A DNA stretch of 64,000 bases, from positions 1-64,000 of the forward strand of contig CBEULR010000005.1 in assembly GCA_965544035.1 (NCBI GenBank), in the 5' to 3' direction. Under the pieces are notes generated by a model that was not told where the DNA came from, searched no databases, and worked only from the letters and a program-made list of their open reading frames with translations. Below are positions 16,080-25,880 of this stretch, piece after piece. The position numbers and the translations under genes are program-made. The stretch's first letter is position 1. Every line of letters begins with the position of its first letter. This stretch comes from CBEULR01 sp965544035. Its GTDB lineage: Bacteria > Bacillota > Desulfotomaculia > Desulfotomaculales > Desulforudaceae.

Positions 16080-19000
16080 TTAGGCCAGGAACGCTTCGAT
16101 CTCGGCGAAGATCTGCTCATCCTTAAAGCCCTTCGCCGTTGAAGCCTTCGACGGGCAGGCCGCCACGCAGGTGCCGCAGCCCTTACACAGCACCTCGTTA
16201 ATCTGGGCCACATTCTCTTCCTCCAGGAAGGAGATCGCGTTGTACGGGCAGAGAGTGATGCAGATCCGGCAGCCGGAGCACTTGGTCTTATCGACCTCGG
16301 CCACATCGCCGCCACCGACCAGTTCATCCTTGGTCAAAACGGTCGCTGCGCGGGCCGCCGCCGCTCTACCCTGGGCGATGCTCTCCTCGATGAACTTCGG
16401 TCCGTGGGCCAGACCGGCCATGAAGACACCGTCGGTTGCAAAGTCCACCGGACGCAGCTTCATGTGCGCTTCCAGGAAGAATCCGCCGTCATAGTCACCG
16501 CAAACCTTGTAGAGTTGGGCGATCTCCTTGGAATCCTCCGGCGGGAGGGTTGCCACGGCCAGCCCTACCAGGTCGGCATCAATCGTGAAAGCCTGATTCA
16601 GAATCGGGTCGGTCACGGTGACGGTCAGCTTGCCGCCGTCATTCGAGACCACCGGTTTGTTCTCAGGATTGTAACGGAGGAAGATTACGCCCTTGCCGCG
16701 GGCCTCATCGTAGAAGCCATCCTTGAAGCCGTAAGTCCGCATATCGCGGTACAACACGTAAACGGCGGCGTCGGGATTCAGCTCCTTGATCTTGAGCGCA
16801 TTCTTAACCGATTCGCTGCAGCAGATGCGGCTGCAGTACACACGATCAGGTTCACGGGAGCCCACACAGTTAATCATCACTACAGCCTTGGCATTCTTCA
16901 CCCGATCGGTACCCTTGACGAGCTCTTCCTCAAGCTCGAGCCCGGTCAGCACACGATCGTCCTGGCCGTACAGGTACTCGGCAGGCTTCAGCTCACGGCC
17001 GCCGATGGCGATCACGACGGCACCGTGGTTGATCTCCAGATCCTGGCCGGCGACTTCGACGGTGGTGGTGAAGTTGCCTACGTAACCGGCAACGTCCTTG
17101 ACCTTGGCACCGGTGTATACCTTGATCTTGGGATTGGCATTAACGGCGTTGATCAGGCCGTTCAGGTACGCCTGAACATCAAGACCCTCCAGGGTGAAGT
17201 GGATCCGCCGGGCCATACCGCCTAGCTCATCGGCTTTCTCCACCAGATTGACATCAAAGCCCTGGCTGGCCAAATCGAGCGCCGCATTCAGGCCGGCGAT
17301 ACCGCCGCCGAGTACCAGCGCGCTCTTGTTGACACCGATGGTCACGGTGTACAGCGGCTCCAGCAGGCGCGACTTGGCAACCGCCCGGGAGACGATGGAC
17401 TTGGCCTTCGCGGTGGCCGCTTCCTTATCCTTCATATGCACCCAGGAGCAGTGCTCACGGATGTTGGCGAATTCAAACAGATAGGGGTTCAAACCGGCCT
17501 CTGCGCAGGTGGCGCGGAAGAGCGGTTCGTGTGTCCGCGGGGTGCAGGCCGCGACGACAACACGGTTCAGATTGTGTTCCTTGATCGCGTCCTTGATCTT
17601 TTCCTGCGTATCCGACGAACAGGTGTACAGGTTTTCTTCGGCGTAGACTACGTTCGGCAGAGTAGCCACATAGTCGCGGACAGACGGGACATCGACGTAT
17701 GCCCCGATGTTGATGCCGCAGTTACAGACAAATACGCCGACCCGGGGTTCCTGACCGGTAACATCGGTTTCTTGTACCGGTTCAGCCGCAGGCGGCAGGG
17801 CCGTACCACGGGCCTCGGCGAGCAGGGTTCCGGCACCGGCGGCCGCCGCACTGGCCTGCATAACCGAGGTCGGAATGTCCATCGGGCTCTGGAAGGCACC
17901 GCAGACAAACACGCCCGGGCGCGAGGTCTCGATCGGAGCCGCACTGCTGGTCTTGGCGAAGCTGAATTCGTTCAGCTCCACGCCGATCTTGCCGGCCATC
18001 TCAATCGCGCTCTTGGACGGCCTCAGACCGACGGACAGCACAACCATATCGAACTCTTCGTTCTTGATTTCACCGCTCTCGTCGCTGTAACGGAGCTTCA
18101 GGGAGCCCTCTTCGCTGCCCGGACCCACCTCAAAGAGTCTCGACCGGACAAAGCGGATACCAGTCTCATCCTGAGCGCGGTTGTAATAAGCCTCAAAGCC
18201 CTTGCCGTAGGTCCGCATATCCATGAAGAAGATGGCGGTGTCCAGTGAATCACCGGCGTGCTCCTTGGCGATCATGGCTTCCTTGATCGCGTAGGTGCAG
18301 CAGACCGACGAACAGTAGGTGCAGCCGATTCCCCGGTCACGGGAGCCCACGCACTGGAGCCAGGCAATCTTCTTGGGCTCTTTGTTGTCGGAGGGCCGTA
18401 CCAGGTGGCCGCTGAACGGGCCGGAGGCGCTCAGGATGCGCTCAAACTCGATGCTGGTGACCACATTCTTATACACACCGTAGCCCAATGACTTGAGGTT
18501 GTGGGGTTCGTACTCGTCAAAACCGGGCGCAAGAATGACCGCGCCGACTTCCAGGTTGAGGGTTTTCTCCTTATCGTCAAAATTAATGGCGCCCTTGTTG
18601 CAAGCCTTTTCGCAGAGCTTACAGACCGGCTTGCCGGTGGCCACACCCTTGGTGAGGTAGAGACACTTTTCCGGATGGGTAATCGCGTAGGTGTTGGGAA
18701 CCGCCTGAGCATACTTGTTTCCGATGATCTTCTTGATGGCGAGCCCTTCGTTGAACTCATCCGGAATCTTAACCGGGCACTTCTCCGCGCAGTCGCCGCA
18801 GGCCACGCACTTGTCGCCGTCCACATAACGCGGAGCCTGAATGATCGTAGCCTTGAAGTTTCCGGGTTCACCCTGCAGGTCGACCAGATCGGCCAGGGTG
18901 ATGATTTCAATATTGGGGTGCCTGCCGCACTCAACGAGCTTCGGAGAGAGAATACACATCGAGCAGTCATTGGTGGGGAAGGTCTTGTCCAGCGCTGCCA

Positions 19001-19130
19001 TCGTGCCGCCGATAGCTGTCGAGCGCTCAACCAGATACACAAAATAACCGGCATCGGCCAGGTCCAGGGAAGCCTGAACACCGGCAATACCACCACCAAC
19101 TACCATTACAGATCCAATTTTATTTGGCAT
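16080..19130 (-). CDS. hdrA: HdrA-like flavoprotein with two FAD-binding modules
   Basis: A 1016-residue Fe-S flavoprotein. An N-terminal FAD module (VVGGGIAGVQA, about 9-19; DCSMCILSPKLVEC; ferredoxin-like CVACGDCAEKCP near 103) resembles QmoA/HdrA. A central linker (VFVCNCGINIGAYVDV) leads to a second FAD domain (LVLGGGIAGLNAAL, near 600). The C terminus has two 4Fe-4S motifs, CSGCRICITLCP and CKGCGTCVAACP (about 951-997). Classical HdrA is about 650 residues, so this is an enlarged, duplicated form. HdrA proteins carry out flavin-based electron bifurcation in methanogens; here a role with HdrD and possibly MvhD/Fdh is inferred. Confidence 0.88.
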   Translation of the reverse strand: MPNKIGSVMVVGGGIAGVQASLDLADAGYFVYLVERSTAIGGTMAALDKTFPTNDCSMCILSPKLVECGRHPNIEIITLADLVDLQGEPGNFKATIIQAPRYVDGDKCVACGDCAEKCPVKIPDEFNEGLAIKKIIGNKYAQAVPNTYAITHPEKCLYLTKGVATGKPVCKLCEKACNKGAINFDDKEKTLNLEVGAVILAPGFDEYEPHNLKSLGYGVYKNVVTSIEFERILSASGPFSGHLVRPSDNKEPKKIAWLQCVGSRDRGIGCTYCSSVCCTYAIKEAMIAKEHAGDSLDTAIFFMDMRTYGKGFEAYYNRAQDETGIRFVRSRLFEVGPGSEEGSLKLRYSDESGEIKNEEFDMVVLSVGLRPSKSAIEMAGKIGVELNEFSFAKTSSAAPIETSRPGVFVCGAFQSPMDIPTSVMQASAAAAGAGTLLAEARGTALPPAAEPVQETDVTGQEPRVGVFVCNCGINIGAYVDVPSVRDYVATLPNVVYAEENLYTCSSDTQEKIKDAIKEHNLNRVVVAACTPRTHEPLFRATCAEAGLNPYLFEFANIREHCSWVHMKDKEAATAKAKSIVSRAVAKSRLLEPLYTVTIGVNKSALVLGGGIAGLNAALDLASQGFDVNLVEKADELGGMARRIHFTLEGLDVQAYLNGLINAVNANPKIKVYTGAKVKDVAGYVGNFTTTVEVAGQDLEINHGAVVIAIGGRELKPAEYLYGQDDRVLTGLELEEELVKGTDRVKNAKAVVMINCVGSREPDRVYCSRICCSESVKNALKIKELNPDAAVYVLYRDMRTYGFKDGFYDEARGKGVIFLRYNPENKPVVSNDGGKLTVTVTDPILNQAFTIDADLVGLAVATLPPEDSKEIAQLYKVCGDYDGGFFLEAHMKLRPVDFATDGVFMAGLAHGPKFIEESIAQGRAAAARAATVLTKDELVGGGDVAEVDKTKCSGCRICITLCPYNAISFLEEENVAQINEVLCKGCGTCVAACPSKASTAKGFKDEQIFAEIEAFLA

Positions 19131-19350
19131 ACCGTTTCACACCCGTCCTCCCATTTGAGCGTCTCGGATAAAACCGAGCCAAGAAAAACCTTTGATTCGC
19201 CACCCTTGAGATTGGAGCTTTTGGACTGCATCCCCCCTCTTGATCTTTTTCCCGTTAGCTGATTGAACACTTTTTGAAGAAACGAAATCCGGGGCTTGGC
19301 CTTCCCGGCCCAGCCCGCGGAGCAAATCCTATAGAATATTCTGTATCTTG
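19131..19350 (-). other. Long 5' leader of hdrA
   Basis: About 220 transcribed bases between the predicted promoter and the hdrA start. An in-frame-like stretch of 62 codons here has no ribosome site. No known riboswitch was recognised. GGAGG lies 16 bases before the ATG, farther than usual. Confidence 0.35.
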
Positions 19351-19355
19351 TCCCC

Positions 19356-19385
19356 AGTATAATATCACTCTTGGTTCATTGTCAA
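19356..19385 (-). promoter_or_regulatory. Sigma-A type promoter of hdrA
   Basis: On the minus strand a perfect TTGACA (19385-19380) is followed after 18 bases by TATACT (19361-19356). It lies in the mrp-hdrA gap and gives hdrA its own start of transcription. Confidence 0.7.
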
Positions 19386-19417
19386 TTCTTTTATAAAAAC
19401 TTGACCGCGATTCCCGA

Positions 19418-20338
19418 TTATGCAGAAGTCTTAGGCCTTTGCGGCAATTCGTTCACTCTCTTTTCAAGGCTGATCGCCAGGTCGGGCAGGTAGTCGGCCT
19501 CATATTCCTCAATCCTGCCCTGGTCGGCCAGGTGGGCCACGGCGGGATCAAGCGGCATCCTGCCCAACACGGCCAGGCCCGTGGTTTCGGTGATCTCCTC
19601 GATCCGGGAAGGACCGAACAGCTCGTACTTCTCGCCGCACTTCGGACAGGTGGCGTAGCTCATGTTCTCGACCACACCGATGATCGGGATGCTCATCAGA
19701 TTCGCCATCTTGATCGCCTTGCGGACGATCATCCCCGCCAGCGACTGCGGTGAAGACACCATAACCACACCGTCTATCGGGATCGACTGCATTACGGTCA
19801 GGGGAGCGTCGCCCGTGCCGGGGGGCAGGTCGATCAACAGATAGTCCAGCTTGCCCCAGGCAACATCGCTCCAAAACTGTTTAATCACGCTGCCGATAAT
19901 CGGACCGCGCCAGATCACCGGCTCGTCCTCCTGTTCGAGCATCAGGTTGATCGACATCACCCGGATCCCCAGGTTGGCCGTTTCCACCGGAGCGAGGGCC
20001 TGTCCGATCACACCGGGGCGGGCAGTCAGGCCGAAGATTTTCGGTTGACTCGGACCGGTAAGGTCGGCGTCCAGTACACCCACCCGAAAACCACGCCGCG
20101 CCAGAGACACGGCCAACAGTGCGGTCACCGAGGACTTGCCCACTCCGCCCTTACCGCTGGCCACGGCGATGATCCGCCCGATCTCCGAGTAATCGTTAAC
20201 CGGAATCAGATCGATGCCGGCTTTCTTCTCCACACCGCAGGTAGCCGCTTCCGGGCTGCTGCAGGCCGCACTCCCCGGACACTTCCCGCCCTGCGCGGCG
20301 GGACAAGACACACCTTTGTTGTCGTTGCTGTTTTCCAT
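19418..20338 (-). CDS. mrp: Mrp/NBP35-type Fe-S cluster carrier ATPase
   Basis: P-loop ATPase of the Mrp/ApbC group that carries Fe-S clusters to target proteins. It has the deviant Walker A motif ASGKGGVGKSS (about 58-68), the DADLTGPSQPKIFG switch, and the CXXC-type pair in ATCPKCGEKYELFG. The N terminus has an extra cysteine-rich stretch (CPAAQGGKCPGSAAC). ATG at 20338 is chosen because AGGAGG stands 8 bases upstream. It may serve the many Fe-S proteins encoded nearby, which is an inference from position. Confidence 0.92.
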   Translation of the reverse strand: MENSNDNKGVSCPAAQGGKCPGSAACSSPEAATCGVEKKAGIDLIPVNDYSEIGRIIAVASGKGGVGKSSVTALLAVSLARRGFRVGVLDADLTGPSQPKIFGLTARPGVIGQALAPVETANLGIRVMSINLMLEQEDEPVIWRGPIIGSVIKQFWSDVAWGKLDYLLIDLPPGTGDAPLTVMQSIPIDGVVMVSSPQSLAGMIVRKAIKMANLMSIPIIGVVENMSYATCPKCGEKYELFGPSRIEEITETTGLAVLGRMPLDPAVAHLADQGRIEEYEADYLPDLAISLEKRVNELPQRPKTSA

Positions 20339-20395
20339 TAACGGATCCTCCTCATCGTCTGACAGTGATATCGGCCTCAAACATCGGCAAGTATA

Positions 20396-20863
20396 CTATT
20401 CCCGCTCCAGTGCACCTTTAGGCTCCATCCGGTTTCTGAGCTTACTGCGGCAACGACGGCGAGGCATCCGGGAAACATCCCGACTGCCGCACTGGGGACA
20501 AACCGGGTCGAGAGGATCAGAGGGTCGGGTCTCCCATTCCTCCCGGCACTCCGTACAGCGCAGCCGGCGGGCCACATACTCATAGTGCCCACCCTCGACG
20601 CGAATCGCCTTACCTTCGACCAGAGCCTGGGTAACCTTTTGGCGCGAAGCGGTTAAAATCCGCTGAAAGGTCGGGCGGGAAACTCCCATGCGTTCAGCGC
20701 ATTTTTCCTGCTCCAGCCCCTCCATGTCCTTAAGCCGGAGTGCTTCCACCTCCTCTACCGTTAACGAAACCTCTTCCAGACTCCACAGCGGAATACCCGC
20801 CGGTTTGAAAAAGGTACACTGGGGAAGGAACTCTACTCGTCTGCATTTTGGAGGTCTTCCCAT
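20396..20863 (-). CDS. DUF134 helix-turn-helix protein
   Basis: A 155-residue protein with the family start GRPPKCRRVEFLPQ, a helix-turn-helix similar to sigma-70 region 4 (LTVEEVEALRLKDMEGLEQEKCAERMGVSRPTF split over about 40-75), and a zinc-ribbon-like end (CTEC..CPQCGS). It is usually found beside Mrp-type ATPases or dinitrogenase-cofactor genes, and here it is directly upstream of mrp, so it may regulate it. ATG at 20863 is preferred over upstream starts because it gives the conserved N terminus. Confidence 0.85.
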   Translation of the reverse strand: MGRPPKCRRVEFLPQCTFFKPAGIPLWSLEEVSLTVEEVEALRLKDMEGLEQEKCAERMGVSRPTFQRILTASRQKVTQALVEGKAIRVEGGHYEYVARRLRCTECREEWETRPSDPLDPVCPQCGSRDVSRMPRRRCRSKLRNRMEPKGALERE

Positions 20864-20883
20864 ACTTTTCATCACCTTCGCTT

Positions 20884-20913
20884 ATTATAAGAACTCTTTA
20901 GGGCATACGTCAA
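20884..20913 (-). promoter_or_regulatory. Sigma-A type promoter of DUF134-mrp
   Basis: Minus-strand TTGACG (20913-20908) and a perfect TATAAT (20889-20884) are separated by 18 bases, with transcription starting about 10-15 bases upstream of the gene. Confidence 0.75.
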
Positions 20914-21021
20914 TAACAGCCGTCCCACCACCCTTAACCCGGATGAAATCTGTCCGCAAAACCGATGCATAATTCACTTTAGATAATGCAAGCTACCCTT
21001 ATGAAAGGAGGCATCGGAACA

Positions 21022-21267
21022 ATGACAGTAAGGTGTACAGTGAACAACTGTCACTACTGGTCCGAAGGAAACCGCTGCGCGGCTTCGGACATCCTGGTCG
21101 TGTCGGACAGCGTGGGCGAAGACGCCCCGGACACCTATGACGCAATGCAGGCCAGCAACGCGGCGCCGACGCCGGCCGATACCTGCATGGCTACGTGCTG
21201 CAAAACCTTTGTCCCCAAAGGAGATCCGGCGATTACCGACGACCACGTCACCAAGAGGCTTTCTTAA
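21022..21267 (+). CDS. DUF1540 cysteine-rich small protein
   Basis: An 81-residue protein with the pattern CTVNNCHYWSEGNRCAASDILV near the N terminus and TCMATCCKTFVPK later, matching the DUF1540 family. Those small cysteine-rich proteins are common in spore formers, and their function is unknown; metal binding is likely from the Cys/His spacing. ATG at 21022 has AGGAGG 10 bases upstream. It is divergent from DUF134. A 389-base gap follows, filled mainly by repeat copy B. Confidence 0.82.
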   Translation: MTVRCTVNNCHYWSEGNRCAASDILVVSDSVGEDAPDTYDAMQASNAAPTPADTCMATCCKTFVPKGDPAITDDHVTKRLS

Positions 21268-21388
21268 AACCGACAGGGATCGCCCGGCCGCACCGGGCTA
21301 TCCCTATGTATTCTCGGTCAATAACAAAATACCTAGTTTGTTAGGTAAAATACTCTTATTTAATTCGGCAAGAAACCTGCAGCGCTTG

Positions 21389-21641
21389 TATCATCCGGGT
21401 TTACCTCCGGTCGACTCGTGCGATTCGGGTACCATTCTTAGCGAAGGTGAGGGCTGTGCGGCCCCCGACGAGGACGTTTACGGGCGCTTCCGCAGTTGCT
21501 TTCTCCGCGGCCGAACACCTGGATCGGCCGCCTTGGAAAAAAGCGCCCGGAAACAATCCGCAGACGGGGCAGCCGCACACCGAACCGAGCTTAGAAATGG
21601 TCGAATCGCTAAGCCGGAGACCGGGGTAAACCCGGATGATA
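21389..21641 (+). repeat. Foldback repeat family, copy B
   Basis: About 253 bases bounded by TATCATCCGGGTTTACC and GGTAAACCCGGATGATA, lying between the convergent DUF1540 and fhs genes and ending 15 bases from the fhs stop codon. The ends differ from copies A and D (TAT in place of GTGT) but still match each other, so pairing of the ends is kept. The nested internal arms are as in the other copies. In-frame stretches within it are by-products. Confidence 0.85.
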
Positions 21642-21656
21642 CCAACGACCAACGAC

Positions 21657-23357
21657 CTAAAAAAGCCCCGTGACCCGACCGCTTTCGTCTATATCGATCT
21701 GATGCGCCGCCGGACGCGAGGGCAGACCCGGCATTGTCAGCATCGCCCCGGCCAGCGGATAGAGGAAACCGGCGCCTATAGAGGCACGGATATCTCTAAT
21801 CGGAAAAACGTACCCGCTGGGAACATTCTTCATTCCCGGATCGTGCGAAATAGAAAGGTGGGTTTTGGCCATACAGATGGGGAGGCGGCCCCAGCCCAAA
21901 GCCTCATACTGCTCGATCTTCTTCGCTGCCGCCGGGCTGTAGCTTACTCCATCGGCATTGTACACTCTGGTGGCCATTATTTCGATCTTCTCACGAATCG
22001 ACAAGTCATCCGGATACAGGAATCTAAAGTCGGCGTCCTGTTCGCAGGCCTCGACAACGGCCCGCGCCAGATCGACCGCTCCCGCGCCGCCCTCGGCGTA
22101 TGCGGTGCTCGGATAGGCCATCCGGGCACCCGCTTCCACGGCAATGCGCTGTACCGCTTCGATCTCCGCGTCGGTATCGCCGGCGAACCGGTTGATGGCC
22201 ACAACCACCGGCACCCCGTAGTAGCGGGCAATCTTGATCATATGCGCCAGATTGCGGCAGCCTTCTTCAACCGCAGTCACATTCTCCTGCAGGATCTCTT
22301 CCGGCAGCGGACGCCCCGGCACGATGCGCCCCACACCGCCGTGCATTTTCAGGGCACGGATGGTCGCGGTGATCACCACGCAGTTCGGACGCAGACCGGC
22401 CTGACGGCACTTAATATCCATGAACTTTTGCATCCCGAGATCGGCTCCGAAGCCGCTCTCGGTAACCACATAATCGGCCAGTTTCAAGGCCATCTGATCG
22501 GCCAGAACCGATGACTGGCCGTGAGCGATATTTGCAAACGGACCGGCGTGTACAATACACGGCTGGCCCTCCAGAGTCTGGATCAGGTTGGGCTTGACGG
22601 CATCCTTCAGAATCGCGGCCATCGCTCCCGCCCCGCGGATATCTTCCGCAGTCACCGGCCGGCCGGCTGTGTTATAGCCGACGACCATCCGCCCGAGCCG
22701 CCGGCGCAGGTCGCTCACCCCGGTGGTCAGTGCCAGAACGGCCATGACCTCCGAAGCCACCGCCACATCGAAGCCGGTTTCGCGGGGAATGCCGTTCGCC
22801 CGGCCGCCGAGTCCGACGACGATGTTGCGCAGCACCCGGTCGTTCACGTCCATCACGCGGGGCCAATTGATTGAAAGCGGATCCAGGTCGAGGGGGTTTT
22901 GATGCAGCAGCGAAGCATCAACCATCGCCGCCAAGAGGTTGTGCGCCAGCGCCACGGCGTGAATGTCACCCGTGAAATGCAGGTTCAGGTCTTCCATCGG
23001 CACTACCTGGCTGTAACCGCCCCCGGCCGCACCGCCCTTGATCCCGAATACCGGGCCCATCGACGGCTGCCGAATGGTGCATATCGCCCTCTTCCCCAGG
23101 CGGCCGAGCCCCTGGGTCAGACCGATCGTCGTCAGTGTCTTTCCTTCACCGAGGGGCGTAGGGGTGATCGCGGTCACGTCGATCAGTTTTCCGTTCGGTC
23201 TGTCCCGCAGCCGCTCCAAAACCGAAAGGTTGATCTTCGCCTTGTACCGCCCGTACAGTTCGATTTCTTCTTCATCCAGGCCGATACCACGCGCAATCTC
23301 TGTAATGGGAGTCATGCGGTGGGCCTGGGCGATCTCCAGGTCGCTGGGAATGCTCAT
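21657..23357 (-). CDS. fhs: Formate-tetrahydrofolate ligase
   Basis: ATP-dependent synthesis of 10-formyl-THF from formate, the first methyl-branch step of the Wood-Ljungdahl pathway and a source of one-carbon units. At 566 residues it is full length. The P-loop TPLGEGKTLTTIG (about 66-78) and IKGGAAGGGYSQVVPMEDLNLHFTGD are intact. ATG at 23357 has GGGAGG 9 bases upstream. It links naturally to the formate dehydrogenase and formate channel encoded 12 kb away. Its 3' end abuts repeat copy B. Confidence 0.97.
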   Translation of the reverse strand: MSIPSDLEIAQAHRMTPITEIARGIGLDEEEIELYGRYKAKINLSVLERLRDRPNGKLIDVTAITPTPLGEGKTLTTIGLTQGLGRLGKRAICTIRQPSMGPVFGIKGGAAGGGYSQVVPMEDLNLHFTGDIHAVALAHNLLAAMVDASLLHQNPLDLDPLSINWPRVMDVNDRVLRNIVVGLGGRANGIPRETGFDVAVASEVMAVLALTTGVSDLRRRLGRMVVGYNTAGRPVTAEDIRGAGAMAAILKDAVKPNLIQTLEGQPCIVHAGPFANIAHGQSSVLADQMALKLADYVVTESGFGADLGMQKFMDIKCRQAGLRPNCVVITATIRALKMHGGVGRIVPGRPLPEEILQENVTAVEEGCRNLAHMIKIARYYGVPVVVAINRFAGDTDAEIEAVQRIAVEAGARMAYPSTAYAEGGAGAVDLARAVVEACEQDADFRFLYPDDLSIREKIEIMATRVYNADGVSYSPAAAKKIEQYEALGWGRLPICMAKTHLSISHDPGMKNVPSGYVFPIRDIRASIGAGFLYPLAGAMLTMPGLPSRPAAHQIDIDESGRVTGLF

Positions 23358-23425
23358 CTAAAACTGCCTCCCGTATGAATTCCCTATCGCATGCTAAGCT
23401 GTGAGTGTTGGGCTGTGCACGGTAT

Positions 23426-23875
23426 TTACTCGTAAATCCAGGGTTCGAGGGCACGGGTGTAATTCAACAGCTCGTCCGGTTTGAAGAAGAGTCCGATTTC
23501 CCGCTCGGCACTGGCCGGTGAGTCCGATCCGTGAATCACATTACGGCCCACATCGATCCCGAAGGTTCCCCGGATGGTACCCGGAGCCGCCTGGGCGGGG
23601 TTGGTCGCACCCATCATATCGCGCGCCCCCCGGATAATGTCTTTCCCCTCCCAGACCATCGCCACAACGGGGCCGGAGGTGATATAGGAAACGAGCGGCT
23701 CAAAAAATCCCTTTCCCTTGTGCTCACCGTAGTGTTCTTCGGCCAGTTCCCGGCTGATCTGCATCAGCTTCAGCCCCACCAGCTTGTACCCGCGGGTCTC
23801 AAAGCGGGCGATGATCCGGCCGGCCAGTCCGCGCTGGACGCCGTCCGGCTTCACCATGATAAAAGTCCTTTCCAA
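23426..23875 (-). CDS. ndk: Nucleoside diphosphate kinase
   Basis: Transfers phosphate between nucleoside tri- and diphosphates through a phosphohistidine. The active-site segment NVIHGSDS (His115), the [14 protein letters not shown] start and the terminal WIYE helix are typical; 149 residues is normal. It starts with TTG at 23875 behind GGAGG (9 bases). It lies between ftsH and fhs on the same strand. Confidence 0.96.
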   Translation of the reverse strand: MERTFIMVKPDGVQRGLAGRIIARFETRGYKLVGLKLMQISRELAEEHYGEHKGKGFFEPLVSYITSGPVVAMVWEGKDIIRGARDMMGATNPAQAAPGTIRGTFGIDVGRNVIHGSDSPASAEREIGLFFKPDELLNYTRALEPWIYE

Positions 23876-23904
23876 TATCTGTCGCCTCCTTAATATCGCA
23901 GTAA

Positions 23905-23927
23905 GGGCGGGGGTAATGCCCCCGCCC
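23905..23927. terminator. GC-rich hairpin between ftsH and ndk
   Basis: Nine paired bases, GGGCGGGGG/CCCCCGCCC, with loop TAATG, about 50 bases past the ftsH stop. It is strong, but only a few scattered T follow on the minus strand, so termination may be partial. Confidence 0.5.
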
Positions 23928-23974
23928 TCAGTACAGCGTGACTATCAGGGCAACAACGGAGCAGCTTGCGGGAT

Positions 23975-25801
23975 TCAGGCCTCTGCGGGGCTCGCGCCCG
24001 TGGCCTGCCGCATCAGCTCTTCAAACTCCTTGCCCTCGATTGTCTCGACCTCGAACAGTCTTCCGGCCACCATGTGCAGACCGTGCATGCTCTTCTGCAG
24101 GATCTCCTCCGCCTTGCGATAACACGTATCCACAATCCGGCGCACTTCCTTGTCAATCGCATAGGCAATTTCCTCGGAGTAGTTGCGGTCACGCGCGATA
24201 TCCCGTCCGAGGAATACGGCGCCCTGCTTCTGCCCCAGAGTGAGCGGGCCTAGTTCTTCACTCATGCCGTATTCCATAACCATCCGCCGGGCGATATCGG
24301 TGGCCCGCTCCAGATCATTCTGGGCACCCGTGCTGATCTCCTTCAACACGATGGCCTCCGCCACCCGGCCGCCCAGCAGCATGGTGATCTGGTCCATCAG
24401 CTGGGTCTTGGTCATATAATTACGCTCTTCCTTGGGCAGAAGCAGCGTATAACCTCCGGCCCGTCCCCGCGGAATGATCGAAATCTTGTGCACCGGGTCG
24501 CTGGTCGGCAGAAAGTAGCTGACCAGGGCGTGGCCGGCTTCGTGGTAGCTGACCAGCTTCTTCTCGGCGTCGCTGATCACACGCGACTTCTTCTCCGGAC
24601 CGGCGATAACCCGTTCAATAGCATTCTCAAATTCGCGCATTCCGATGCGCTTCTTATTCAAGCGCGCAGCCAGAAGCGCCGCCTCGTTCACCAGGTTGGC
24701 CAGATCGGCCCCCGAGAAACCAGGCGTCCGGCGGGCCAGCACATCCAGATCAACATCGTCATCAAGCGGCTTGTTGGCCGAGTGCACGGCCAGGATCTGA
24801 CGCCGCCCGTTGATGTCGGGCATGCTGACCACAACCTGCCGGTCGAACCGCCCCGGACGCAGGAGCGCCGGATCCAGGATATCCGGCCGGTTGGTGGCCG
24901 CGATAATGATTATGGCCTCGTTCGGGCTGAAACCGTCCATCTCGACCAGCAGCTGGTTCAGCGTTTGTTCACGCTCGTCGTGACCGCCGCCCAAACCGGC
25001 ACCGCGCTGGCGGCCCACGGCATCAATCTCGTCGATAAAGACGATACAGGGCGAGTTCTTCTTCGCATTCTCAAACAGGTCACGCACCCGCGAGGCGCCC
25101 ACACCGACGAACATCTCCACAAAGTCCGAACCACTGATGCTGAAAAACGGCACCCCGGCCTCCCCGGCAACGGCACGGGCCAACAGTGTTTTACCCGTCC
25201 CGGGAGGCCCGTACAACAATACTCCTTTCGGGATACGCGCCCCGATCTCGTTGAACTTGCTGGGGTCTTTAAGGAAATCGACCAGTTCCTCCAGTTCTTC
25301 CTTGACCTCGTCGACCCCGGCCACATCCATAAAGGTGACCTTTTCCTTGCCCTCGCTGTGCAGTTTCGCCCGGCTCTTACCGAAGGACATCACCCGGCTG
25401 CCGCCGCCCTGGCTCTGCTGCATCAAGAAGAAGAACAGGGCCACAATCAACAGGATCGGCAGGAAGGAAACGGCCATCGTCGCCAGCCAGCTCGGGCGCG
25501 GCGGCAAATCCTGTTCGTGCTGGATCTTGCGGTCACGCAGAAGCTTGATCAGATCGGGGTCGTTCAGCGGACCTTTGGTCTCGAAATCACGCCCGTCCAC
25601 CAGCTTGCCGGTGATCAGGTTGGTACCCTCGTCGGCCTTGATCAGCACTTCCCGGACCTGCCCTTGTTCAACGGCTGTGAAAAACTGCGAGTAGCTGAGA
25701 GTCTGGACGGGCCCCTCATCCGGAGACAGTACCCGCAGCAGCACAAGAATAACGAGAACAATTAAGAGATATATGCTCAGATTCTTAGCGATTTTATGCA
25801 A
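23975..25801 (-). CDS. ftsH: ATP-dependent zinc metalloprotease FtsH
   Basis: Membrane-anchored AAA+ protease that degrades misfolded membrane and regulatory proteins. Two N-terminal helices (about 7-24 and 103-122) frame an extracytoplasmic domain. GPPGTGKT (Walker A), [14 protein letters not shown] (Walker B), the SRH segment and the zinc site HEAGH follow in order. TTG at 25801 is preferred: GGAG stands 8 bases upstream, whereas the GTG at 25810 sits on the ribosome site. The product is about 608 residues. It follows tilS as in Bacillus. Confidence 0.96.
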   Translation of the reverse strand: MHKIAKNLSIYLLIVLVILVLLRVLSPDEGPVQTLSYSQFFTAVEQGQVREVLIKADEGTNLITGKLVDGRDFETKGPLNDPDLIKLLRDRKIQHEQDLPPRPSWLATMAVSFLPILLIVALFFFLMQQSQGGGSRVMSFGKSRAKLHSEGKEKVTFMDVAGVDEVKEELEELVDFLKDPSKFNEIGARIPKGVLLYGPPGTGKTLLARAVAGEAGVPFFSISGSDFVEMFVGVGASRVRDLFENAKKNSPCIVFIDEIDAVGRQRGAGLGGGHDEREQTLNQLLVEMDGFSPNEAIIIIAATNRPDILDPALLRPGRFDRQVVVSMPDINGRRQILAVHSANKPLDDDVDLDVLARRTPGFSGADLANLVNEAALLAARLNKKRIGMREFENAIERVIAGPEKKSRVISDAEKKLVSYHEAGHALVSYFLPTSDPVHKISIIPRGRAGGYTLLLPKEERNYMTKTQLMDQITMLLGGRVAEAIVLKEISTGAQNDLERATDIARRMVMEYGMSEELGPLTLGQKQGAVFLGRDIARDRNYSEEIAYAIDKEVRRIVDTCYRKAEEILQKSMHGLHMVAGRLFEVETIEGKEFEELMRQATGASPAEA

Positions 25802-25880
25802 ACAGGCCACTCCTCTCCTTAACTAGTTGGCCCACAACAGAGGTATTCTAACATACTTTCGCAACTCATTTCAATTTGGC

